Shown one piece after another: positions 1 through 4,800 of a stretch of 6,685 nt of DNA. Origin of the DNA: Nitrospirae bacterium RBG_19FT_COMBO_42_15 (GTDB lineage: Bacteria > Nitrospirota > CAKKRA01 > 9FT-COMBO-42-15); contig MHEL01000013.1 of assembly GCA_001803815.1 (NCBI GenBank), positions 1 to 6,685 on the forward strand, given 5' to 3'. Numbering within the stretch: the stretch's first letter is position 1; every line of letters begins with the position of its first letter. The notes beneath the pieces were generated by a model. That model searched no databases. It saw nothing but the letters and a program-made list of their open reading frames with translations, and was not told where the DNA came from. The translations under genes were made by a program, and so were the position numbers.

Positions 1-367
1 TATCATTAATTTTAAGAATACCTTCTTCCAATAACTTGGTCAAGAGTATATACCCCCCGCATGGGGTCTTCTTCTCACCCCCTCCCTTACTAAGGGGGAG
101 GGAAGGGTGGGGGTTATCTCTGAAGGAGCAGCCGTCAATAACAAAATCACATCTTTTACAAAGATGCTCTTTTAAAAGTTTATCAAAGGGGTAATCTGAA
201 AGAGTAAAGTCTGTTATTTCAGAGAGCCTTGCCTCATTAATCTTTTTCTCGCCGACCAAGTTCAGCACAAGGTCAAATCCCCTGCACGCAAGGGCCTCGT
301 CCTTTTCAGGCTTATAGAATCTGCAAAAATTTTTGCAGATGATATTGATTGCCTTAGTTTTATTCAC
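1..367 (-). CDS. Cys-rich protein of unknown function, 3' end beyond the window
   Basis: An open minus-strand frame starts at GTG (367-365) and stays open for 122 codons to the left edge, so the C-terminus is missing. I do not recognise the family. Seven cysteines stand out: C11 and C15 (CKNFC), C28 (ACRGF), C70 and C73 (CKRC), C80 (GCSF) and C103 (PCGG), a spacing that suggests an iron-sulfur or zinc site. No membrane helix or signal peptide is visible. GTG was chosen because the preceding codon is an in-frame TAG and there is no Met in the visible frame; GAGGGG lies 8 nt upstream. It begins 52 bp after the Sco gene on the same strand and is probably co-transcribed. Residues about 84-100 (PHPSLPLSKGGGE region) are encoded by a GC-rich palindromic repeat and look foreign to the protein; the frame continues past it into an ordinary-looking segment (GGYILLTKLLEEG). 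A real gene is likely; its function is unknown. Confidence 0.65.
   Translation of the reverse strand, partial: MNKTKAINIICKNFCRFYKPEKDEALACRGFDLVLNLVGEKKINEARLSEITDFTLSDYPFDKLLKEHLCKRCDFVIDGCSFRDNPHPSLPLSKGGGEKKTPCGGYILLTKLLEEGILKIND
77..114 (-). repeat. GC-rich palindromic repeat inside the Cys-rich gene (copy D)
   Basis: Read on the minus strand, a C-rich leader (ACCCCCACCC) is followed by CCCTCCC, a 9-nt loop containing CTTAGTAA, and GGGAGGG. It resembles copy A at 1064-1100 in leader and stem. The strand asymmetry and composition differ sharply from the AT-rich surroundings. It lies within an open frame and is read as residues about 84-100 of the Cys-rich protein. Confidence 0.75.
319..340. 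repeat. 22-bp perfect palindrome within the 5' coding region of the Cys-rich gene
   Basis: Two 11-nt arms, ATCTGCAAAAA and its exact complement, meet with no spacer. On the minus strand the palindrome encodes the CKNFC motif (residues 11-15) just after the start codon. It could form a hairpin in early mRNA or bind a dimeric regulator, or may follow from the repeated Cys codons around Lys-Asn-Phe. The sequence is certain; the role is not. Confidence 0.6.
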
Positions 368-375
368 CTAAGTCA

Positions 376-381
376 CCCCTC
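376..381 (-). promoter_or_regulatory. Ribosome binding site of the Cys-rich gene, formed by repeat copy C
   Basis: On the minus strand GAGGGG ends 8 nt before the GTG start at 367. These bases are the outer end of palindromic repeat copy C, so the repeat appears to provide the Shine-Dalgarno sequence. No other purine-rich block is at a suitable distance. Confidence 0.45.
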
Positions 382-411
382 ACCCTAACCCTCTCCCGCA
401 AGGGGAGAGGG
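376..411 (+). repeat. GC-rich palindromic repeat (copy C), downstream of sco
   Basis: A CCCCTCACCCTAA leader is followed by a 9-bp stem CCCTCTCCC/GGGAGAGGG around a 5-nt loop (398-402). It matches copy B (1113-1148) in inverted orientation at 35 of 36 positions by hand alignment. It fills most of the gap between the Sco stop and the Cys-rich gene. As RNA on the minus strand it is a strong hairpin 8 nt after the Sco stop, but no T-run follows, so it may stabilise or attenuate mRNA rather than terminate it. Confidence 0.8.
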
Positions 412-419
412 AAAAGTTA

Positions 420-1031
420 TCAGAACCATCCCTTTTTCAAAACCTCATGTATCCTTTCAATTATCTTTTCTGTTGGATAGTCATAGCCAAAGAAATCGTA
501 TCTCCTCCTGCCGTCCTTGTCAATCATCACAACCATATTAATATGGCCGAATTCGCCATCAGGGCCTTTCTTAACTGCAACCTGATAGTCATTAAGCATC
601 TTTTCAACCTCTGCCTGCGAACCTGTAAGAAAAACCCAGAGGGATGGGTCTGCACCTTGATTCTCTGCAAATTTCTTAAGCACCTCCGGCGTATCCCTTT
701 CATAGTCAAATGATACAGAGAGAAGGACTGTCTGCTTTTTGAACTCATCCTTCAGGTCAAGTTGTATCTCTTTAAATTTTAATAAGAGCGGAGGGCATGT
801 GCCTTTACAATTGCTATAGATAAAGTTGATTAAGACGAGCTTACCCTTATAATCTTCAAGCCTCACCTTTTTCCCGTTCTGGTCTGTAAGCGTGAAACTT
901 GCAGCAGGCTCTCTATCCTTTCTTACGACATTCCCTTCCAAATCAAGAACACCAATTTCTGTTTTTTCCCTGCTGCAGGAAAGGGTAATGAAAGATAAGA
1001 TTAATAAAATGGGTATGAAAATCCTTTTCAT
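420..1031 (-). CDS. sco1: Sco1/SenC/PrrC-family copper chaperone, probable lipoprotein
   Basis: A 203-residue thioredoxin-fold protein of the Sco family, which delivers copper to CuA-type centres or acts as a thiol-disulfide reductant outside the cytoplasm. The copper ligands are all present: C75 and C79 in SNCKGTCP, and H163 in FGHINMV. A hydrophobic N-terminus (residues 4-18) ending TLSC with C19 looks like a lipoprotein signal; the -3 residue is Thr, so the lipobox is slightly atypical. The length is normal for bacterial Sco proteins. AAGGAG lies 8 nt before ATG 1031-1029. It sits downstream of norQ across 133 bp containing two palindromic repeats, and upstream of the Cys-rich gene. Sco beside a NO-reductase-like subunit and NorQ suggests metal-centre assembly; the visible catalytic subunit has no CuA domain, so a CuA-bearing partner elsewhere is possible. 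The family call is firm; the target is inference. Confidence 0.93.
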   Translation of the reverse strand: MKRIFIPILLILSFITLSCSREKTEIGVLDLEGNVVRKDREPAASFTLTDQNGKKVRLEDYKGKLVLINFIYSNCKGTCPPLLLKFKEIQLDLKDEFKKQTVLLSVSFDYERDTPEVLKKFAENQGADPSLWVFLTGSQAEVEKMLNDYQVAVKKGPDGEFGHINMVVMIDKDGRRRYDFFGYDYPTEKIIERIHEVLKKGWF

Positions 1032-1063
1032 TTTTTATACTCCTTGGAATATTTATAATACTT

Positions 1064-1100
1064 CCCCCCTCCCCTTAATCCCCTCCCATCAAGGGAGGGG
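1064..1100 (+). repeat. GC-rich palindromic repeat (copy A), between norQ and sco
   Basis: A C-rich leader (CCCCCCTCCCCTTAAT) precedes an 8-bp perfect stem CCCCTCCC (1080-1087) / GGGAGGGG (1093-1100) with loop ATCAA. It resembles copy D in architecture. It is transcribed between norQ and sco and ends 32 nt before the sco start, upstream of the sco ribosome binding site. Confidence 0.75.
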
Positions 1101-1112
1101 AAACAATAAATT

Positions 1113-1148
1113 CCCTCTCCCCTTGTGGGAGAGGGTTAGGGTGAGGGG
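1113..1148 (-). repeat. GC-rich palindromic repeat (copy B), inverted relative to copy C
   Basis: A 9-bp stem CCCTCTCCC (1113-1121) / GGGAGAGGG (1127-1135) is followed by TTAGGGTGAGGGG. The reverse complement is nearly identical to copy C at 376-411, differing at one loop base. It lies 17 nt after the norQ stop. No T-run follows on the minus strand (AATTTATTG), so intrinsic termination would be weak; partial attenuation between norQ and sco is possible. Confidence 0.8.
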
Positions 1149-1164
1149 TTTTAAGCTTATTTTT

Positions 1165-1977
1165 TTATATCACTGTATCAATAATCTCTATTATAGCCCT
1201 CTTTACCTCTGCCTCATCTGTAATCGGCTCTGCAAGGGCTGCGATACATGCCTCTTTCGCAGAGATACCGGACATAATAAGCTGGCCTGTATATATAAGG
1301 AGCCTTGTGCTTGCGCCTTCATCCAGCCCTTTATCTTTAAGGTTCCTTATCTTCTCTCCGAGCGTGACAATGGACTTTGCAGTCTCTCCATCCACTGCTG
1401 ATTCGTGCTTTACAATCTCTGTCTCAAGCTCCTTTGGCGGATAATCAAAGGTAAGGGAAATAAACCTCTGCCTTGTGCTCTGCTTCAGATTTTTTAAGAT
1501 ATTCTGATAACCCGGATTAAAGGAGACCGCAAGCATGAACCCTTCTGCTGCCTTTAGTACCTCTCCTTTTTTTTCAATCGGCAGGATTCTTCTGTCATCT
1601 GTCAGGGGATGGATAACAACTGTTGTATCCTTCCTTGCCTCAACAATCTCGTCCAGATAACAGATTGCGCCTATGCGCACCGCCTCTGTTAACGGGCCGT
1701 CTACCCATACTGTTTCGCCGCCCTTTATCAGATATCTTCCAATCAAGTCGCTGCTGGTCAAATCATCATGGCAGGAGACCGTAATTAATGGTCTTTTTAA
1801 TTTATATGCCATGTACTGTAAGAATCTCGTCTTACCGCAGCCGGTAGGCCCTTTCAGCATTACAGGCAGCTTGTTTTTATATGCTGCTGTAAAGACCTCT
1901 ACCTCATTAGCATGAGGGATATAATAAGGCTCCTTTGCTATCCTGTAATCCTCAATTTTTATCTGTGCCTTAGGCAT
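1165..1977 (-). CDS. norQ: NorQ/CbbQ-family MoxR-type AAA+ ATPase chaperone
   Basis: A 270-residue AAA+ ATPase of the CbbQ/NirQ/NorQ group. Family members work with a VWA-domain partner (NorD/CbbO) to insert or activate the metal centre of a client enzyme, such as non-heme iron in NO reductase. Visible motifs: Walker A GPTGCGKT (43-50), Walker B ICYLDEI (105-111), the family block around [18 protein letters not shown] (113-130), sensor-1 region SFNPGYQ (152-158), Arg-finger candidates R169/R171, and the C-terminal STRLLIY region (223-229). The length is typical. ATG 1977-1975 has AAGGAG 4 nt upstream, a rather short spacing. It lies 54 bp after the toxin-like gene and downstream of the NO-reductase-like subunit, the probable client. 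No norD is in the window; it may be farther left. CbbQ for Rubisco is the alternative, but the neighbours do not support it. Confidence 0.9.
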   Translation of the reverse strand: MPKAQIKIEDYRIAKEPYYIPHANEVEVFTAAYKNKLPVMLKGPTGCGKTRFLQYMAYKLKRPLITVSCHDDLTSSDLIGRYLIKGGETVWVDGPLTEAVRIGAICYLDEIVEARKDTTVVIHPLTDDRRILPIEKKGEVLKAAEGFMLAVSFNPGYQNILKNLKQSTRQRFISLTFDYPPKELETEIVKHESAVDGETAKSIVTLGEKIRNLKDKGLDEGASTRLLIYTGQLIMSGISAKEACIAALAEPITDEAEVKRAIIEIIDTVI

Positions 1978-2031
1978 TCAACTCCTTTTATTTCTCTTTA
2001 TGTTTTATTATATTTAAATCAGGCTTTCTAA

Positions 2032-2382
2032 TCAATTGGCTTGCCCGCTTAACCATATTATATTGTTTCTTATATCCTGATCTTTTATATCTGAAATTAG
2101 TTTTAACAGCGATTTAATAACTTTTCCTATCGGAAGCTGTTTTGAGAGGATAATTCCGCTATGCTCAATGCCTTTTTTGAGGAATTCAGAATGAAGCTTA
2201 TAGAAATCAGCTGCATTAAAACTAATAATGATTCTATCTTCAGATATTGCATATCTTAGTTGTTCTGTATCTGTTAGCCCCTTATTCCCTGCCTCCCTTG
2301 TCGTCCTGACATCATATCCTCTTAATCTTAAAGCCACTGCAATATCTTCATGGACATCTTCATCCAGATAGAGCTTTATCAT
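2032..2382 (-). CDS. DUF5615 PIN-like nuclease, probable toxin of a VapBC45-type pair
   Basis: A 116-residue protein of the DUF5615 (PIN-like, Mut7-C related) type, presumed an RNase toxin. The N-terminus MIKLYLDEDVHEDIAVALRLRGYDV shape is typical, split here as LDEDV (6-10) and RGYDV (21-25). Candidate acidic metal-binding residues are D7, E8, D9, D38 and D59. In the later motif SFNAADF (54-60) the first position often acidic in PIN proteins is Asn, while D59 is retained, so activity is likely but unproven. The ATG overlaps the upstream stop by one base (TAATG at 2380-2384), so translation is coupled to the antitoxin gene. It stops 54 bp before norQ. DUF433-DUF5615 pairs are known as toxin-antitoxin modules (the M. 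tuberculosis VapBC45 type). The family call is firm; toxicity is inference. Confidence 0.85.
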   Translation of the reverse strand: MIKLYLDEDVHEDIAVALRLRGYDVRTTREAGNKGLTDTEQLRYAISEDRIIISFNAADFYKLHSEFLKKGIEHSGIILSKQLPIGKVIKSLLKLISDIKDQDIRNNIIWLSGQAN

Positions 2383-2663
2383 TATTTTTTAGTTCCCTTA
2401 ACATGCTCCTCTTCATTTTCAGCTATATCTTTTTCTATCTCCTCCTGATTATCATAGTAATAAGAAAATGCATCATAGGCCTGCGCCGGGGTCAGGTGTG
2501 GAAATCCTTTAAGGATTTCTTCTATTGGCATACCGGTTTTATACCACTTGATAAGAGACCAGACAGGGATTCTTGTCCCCTCAATTATACTTCGCCCTCC
2601 GCATACCCCTTTTTTACGGGTAATATATGGATGAATCTTTATTTTCTTAAGTGCGAGCCCCAT
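2382..2663 (-). CDS. DUF433 antitoxin-like DNA-binding protein
   Basis: A 93-residue DUF433 protein, the antitoxin partner of DUF5615 nucleases. The conserved core is clear: GGRSIIEGTRIPVW (22-35), then WYKTGMPIEEILKGFPHLT (40-58), then AQAYDAFSYYYDN (60-72), a small winged-helix-like fold that in this family serves in dimerisation and DNA binding. An acidic tail (EEIEKDIAENEEE) may contact the toxin. AGG of GAGGTG lies 6-7 nt before ATG 2663-2661. The stop overlaps the toxin start by one base. A good sigma-70-like promoter and a palindrome lie just upstream (2714-2742), so the pair can be transcribed separately from the upstream oxidase-like gene and may regulate itself. Its placement between a catalytic subunit and norQ suggests later insertion. 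Confidence 0.87.
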   Translation of the reverse strand: MGLALKKIKIHPYITRKKGVCGGRSIIEGTRIPVWSLIKWYKTGMPIEEILKGFPHLTPAQAYDAFSYYYDNQEEIEKDIAENEEEHVKGTKK

Positions 2664-2713
2664 TTTACACCTCGTGATTTCATGAAAGGATACATCACTC
2701 TTGCTGTAGGAGG

Positions 2714-2742
2714 ATTCTATAGAATAATTGCCTTTGTGTCAA
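2714..2742 (-). promoter_or_regulatory. Promoter of the toxin-antitoxin pair, with a palindrome over the -10
   Basis: On the minus strand TTGACA (2742-2737), a 17-bp spacer and TAGAAT (2719-2714) give a near-consensus sigma-70 promoter, predicting a start near 2707 and a leader of about 44 nt before the DUF433 ATG. The -10 is half of a perfect 12-bp palindrome, ATTCTATAGAAT (2714-2725), a plausible site for DUF433 autorepression. Position and fit are seen; function is inference. Confidence 0.6.
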
Positions 2743-2764
2743 GAAACTATAAAGTCAAGAGAAC

Positions 2765-4183
2765 CTATCTTGCCTTTTCAAGCCCTAAGACATCGCCAAC
2801 AGGCTCAGGCATGCCTTTATCCCTTTTAATCAAAGAAACCAACATATTCCAGACAAAGGATGCGCCGCCTGCAATCGCAACAAGCCCCCCAATACCCATT
2901 ACCCCCATGCCGATTATCTTGCCGAGGTTGTCAAGTATCTGGTCAGAGCCGTAGACCTTCCTCTGCATGCCATGAGAGCCTGCTAAAAACAGGCCTAACA
3001 TAAACAGCAGCAGTCCCATGCCGTATAAATACGGCTGAATTGTCCCAAGCCTCTTATAATAAATCTCCCTTTTCAAAAGGGGCAGCATCTTATAGCCAAG
3101 CCCCATAAATGCTATTGTAACGCCGCCGACTGCGCCATGATAGTGCGCAGGTATCTTTACATTAACTCCGCTAATGGCAAAGGCAGTCAGACTGCCTATT
3201 GTAAAGATTGCAATTGACATAATCAATGATGAAAAACCAGGGTCAGACCACGGCAGCTTTGCTCGCTTTTCCCTTTTAAAGAATATTGCGGCTAACACCA
3301 ATATAATAAATACGCCGCTTGAACCCATGCCCCAGCGCATCAGTTCTGTAAAGGCATCCTTATGCGTCTGGCTTGCAATGTCAAAAAGAAAATATATTGC
3401 TGGCGCAGGCAAGGCAAAAACCAGATATAACAGATACAGCGCCCTTGCAAGGCCGTTTTTTACAGGATATTTATTTATAGTAAATTTTGTCAAAAGCATC
3501 CAGACTACAGCCATTGCCATTGCATTGGCAAATTGTAAAACATGACCGCCTCCCCAGAATAGCCGTTCAAAATCAATGAATGCCTTTGAAGTCTGAAAAT
3601 AGTATGACATGCCTATGCAGACAAAGGCAATGATAACAACTACGCCGGTCAGACCCATTGCAAAGGTGGGAACAGGTAATTTATCATTTGCCTTTTTAGC
3701 ATCTAAGATAGTCAGGAGCGTATTAATAATGGTTAACAATATGCCAATCCCTGCCAATATAAGTCCGATATAAAAGAGCGGATGCTCTATAACAGGGATA
3801 TAATTAATGATTATCGGGATGCCGCGGCCGGTTATCGGAGGCAGGATTATTAATATTGTGCCGGCAGCAGTCAGCCAAAATGAAACCCAGCCGAGCAGAA
3901 GGCTGAAGGGGTCTCTTTTTAAAAAACCTGTTGTAGTGAGAACCCATAATGCGCCTTTAAAGGTAAGAAACCATATCACAACTGCAAGAATTACATGGCC
4001 GACAAGCGCAATATAGAAATAGTCTTTGCCTGGTAGAAGATTAAGGATTACAGGAGTGCGCGCAAGGGCTATAAGCAATGCAAAGATGCCTGCAAATATG
4101 AGTGTAAAGACCGGCAGAAATACCCATGCATATAATAGCCTTTCACTCTTTTTGCTGAGCTTAATATCATCAAATCCATTCAT
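2765..4183 (-). CDS. Heme-copper oxidase superfamily catalytic subunit, NO-reductase-like with non-canonical active site
   Basis: A 472-residue integral membrane protein with about 12 hydrophobic helices (roughly 20-42, 57-79, 97-117, 133-160, 176-195, 210-232, 247-268, 285-303, 318-340, 345-368, 385-403, 425-450), the count expected for subunit I. Candidate ligands: H63 in VGHVIL (helix II, low-spin heme), H214 in WGGGHVLQF (helix VI, CuB/FeB), H274 in QTHKDAF (helix VII), and H347/H349 in PAHYHG (helix X, the usual HxH heme pair). Unlike oxidases, position +4 after H214 is Phe, not the cross-linked Tyr nor the cNOR Glu, and helix VII has one His rather than HH. ATG 4183-4181 follows AGGAAAGG. 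It leads the minus-strand series and no NorC/subunit II is beside it. NorQ downstream favours an atypical NO reductase; an unusual oxidase remains possible. Confidence 0.85.
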   Translation of the reverse strand: MNGFDDIKLSKKSERLLYAWVFLPVFTLIFAGIFALLIALARTPVILNLLPGKDYFYIALVGHVILAVVIWFLTFKGALWVLTTTGFLKRDPFSLLLGWVSFWLTAAGTILIILPPITGRGIPIIINYIPVIEHPLFYIGLILAGIGILLTIINTLLTILDAKKANDKLPVPTFAMGLTGVVVIIAFVCIGMSYYFQTSKAFIDFERLFWGGGHVLQFANAMAMAVVWMLLTKFTINKYPVKNGLARALYLLYLVFALPAPAIYFLFDIASQTHKDAFTELMRWGMGSSGVFIILVLAAIFFKREKRAKLPWSDPGFSSLIMSIAIFTIGSLTAFAISGVNVKIPAHYHGAVGGVTIAFMGLGYKMLPLLKREIYYKRLGTIQPYLYGMGLLLFMLGLFLAGSHGMQRKVYGSDQILDNLGKIIGMGVMGIGGLVAIAGGASFVWNMLVSLIKRDKGMPEPVGDVLGLEKAR

Positions 4184-4217
4184 AAAATGCCTTTCCTGAA
4201 ATAGCGTTTAATATACT

Positions 4218-4247
4218 TTTATACTATATTTTACTCCTAAAAATCAA
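4218..4247 (-). promoter_or_regulatory. Candidate promoter of the oxidase-like gene
   Basis: On the minus strand TTGATT (4247-4242), an 18-bp spacer and TATAAA (4223-4218) form a plausible sigma-70 promoter, with a leader of roughly 30 nt before ATG 4183. The surroundings are AT-rich, so other -10 choices such as TATAGT nearby cannot be excluded. Confidence 0.4.
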
Positions 4248-4279
4248 GGATATTATTGTACAAAAAGGGTAGAATTTAA

Positions 4280-4308
4280 TTGACATCTTTAGCTGAAATC
4301 TCTATAAT
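4280..4308 (+). promoter_or_regulatory. Consensus sigma-70 promoter of the rhodanese gene
   Basis: TTGACA (4280-4285) and TATAAT (4303-4308) are both perfect consensus hexamers with the optimal 17-bp spacer, predicting a start near 4315. An inverted repeat TGAAAT (4294-4299) / ATTTCA (4309-4314) brackets the -10 and could be an operator. AAGGAG (4336-4341) lies 9 nt before the ATG at 4351. Confidence 0.8.
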
Positions 4309-4350
4309 ATTTCAATACTTATACTTACTATCTATAAGGAGAAATGTTAA

Positions 4351-4800
4351 ATGGACAGGAAGAAGAAGATATATATTTTATATACAGCGATTTTTGTTTC
4401 AATTATGATATTCGGCGCTGCAAACATCTTAATCAAGAGGGCAGAGATTATGCCCAGCAAGATACCGGTATACAAATATGCAGCGATTTTACCAAATGAC
4501 CTTAAGGAGATGATGAAGCAGAATAGCGAGCTTATTATTGTTGATACAAGGGTTAAAGAGCATTTCAATGAAGGCCATATCAAAGGCGCTGCAAACCTTC
4601 CTTACATAAGCCTTAAGGCAATGAATAAGGTATTAGAAAAAGAAAAATCAAAGGATATTGTTGTCTATTCAGAGGACGGCGACAGGTCAAGAAAGATCTG
4701 CGAGGTGCTTGTAAACCTTGGCTATAGCAAGATTAGCAATCTTGACAACGGAATAAAAGGCTGGACAGATTCTGGCGGAGAACTGGTTAAAGAGCCTTAA
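4351..4800 (+). CDS. Membrane-anchored single-domain rhodanese-like protein with Cys-to-Ser active site
   Basis: A 149-residue protein with an N-terminal lysine cluster and one hydrophobic segment (about 8-28), so a signal anchor that places the rest outside the cytoplasm. Residues 45-145 are a rhodanese domain: LIIVDTR (61-67), the EGHIKGAANLPY block (74-85), the active-site loop and LGYSKISNLDNGIKGW (123-138). Single-domain rhodaneses normally carry a persulfide-forming Cys at the start of that loop (YCxxGxRS). Here it is YSEDGDRS (106-113), with Ser at 107 (codon TCA), so classic sulfurtransferase activity is not expected; C117 lies ten residues later in the following helix. Binding or sulfur/selenium carrier roles are possible. 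It has its own strong promoter, is divergent from the oxidase-like gene and shares its stop region (TTAA, 4797-4800) with the convergent cytochrome b gene. Confidence 0.9.
   Translation: MDRKKKIYILYTAIFVSIMIFGAANILIKRAEIMPSKIPVYKYAAILPNDLKEMMKQNSELIIVDTRVKEHFNEGHIKGAANLPYISLKAMNKVLEKEKSKDIVVYSEDGDRSRKICEVLVNLGYSKISNLDNGIKGWTDSGGELVKEP

Larger units (their letters stand above)
4184..4350. promoter_or_regulatory. Divergent intergenic region between the oxidase-like gene and the rhodanese gene
   Basis: This 167-bp AT-rich spacer separates two divergent genes and holds a promoter for each, given as separate entries. I saw no palindromic FNR/NNR-type site (TTGAT-N4-ATCAA) or NorR-like site, which would be expected for classic NO-responsive control. 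No RNA gene or terminator is evident. Confidence 0.7.

Noticed and set aside
77..114. CRISPR-like or tandem repeat array from the GC-rich repeats (with 376-411, 1064-1100, 1113-1148)
   Set aside because: Spacing is irregular, orientation alternates and there are no spacers of even length; they fit dispersed palindromic elements.
1032..1063. Separate promoter for sco (TATTAT/TATAAA on the minus strand)
   Set aside because: A -10-like sequence exists, but the -35 region falls in the G-rich repeat with no hexamer match.
1113..1148. Intrinsic terminator between norQ and sco
   Set aside because: The stem is strong but no T-run follows on the minus strand, and near-identical copy C and related copies A and D show it is a repeat; attenuation is possible but not shown.
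892..1401. Plus-strand open frame of 169 codons across the repeats
   Set aside because: It lies opposite the clear sco and norQ genes and its product includes translated palindromic repeats; no family features.
2403..2954. Plus-strand open frame of 183 codons
   Set aside because: It is antisense to the DUF433 gene and the 3' end of the oxidase-like gene, both of which have conserved motifs; its hydrophobic stretch comes from the antisense strand.
3174..3545. Plus-strand open frame of 123 codons
   Set aside because: Fully inside the oxidase-like gene on the opposite strand, without recognisable features or a ribosome binding site.
4184..4350. FNR/NNR or NorR binding site controlling the oxidase-like gene
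   Set aside because: No TTGAT-N4-ATCAA or other convincing dyad of that type was found; the single TTGAT half on the minus strand is better read as part of a -35.
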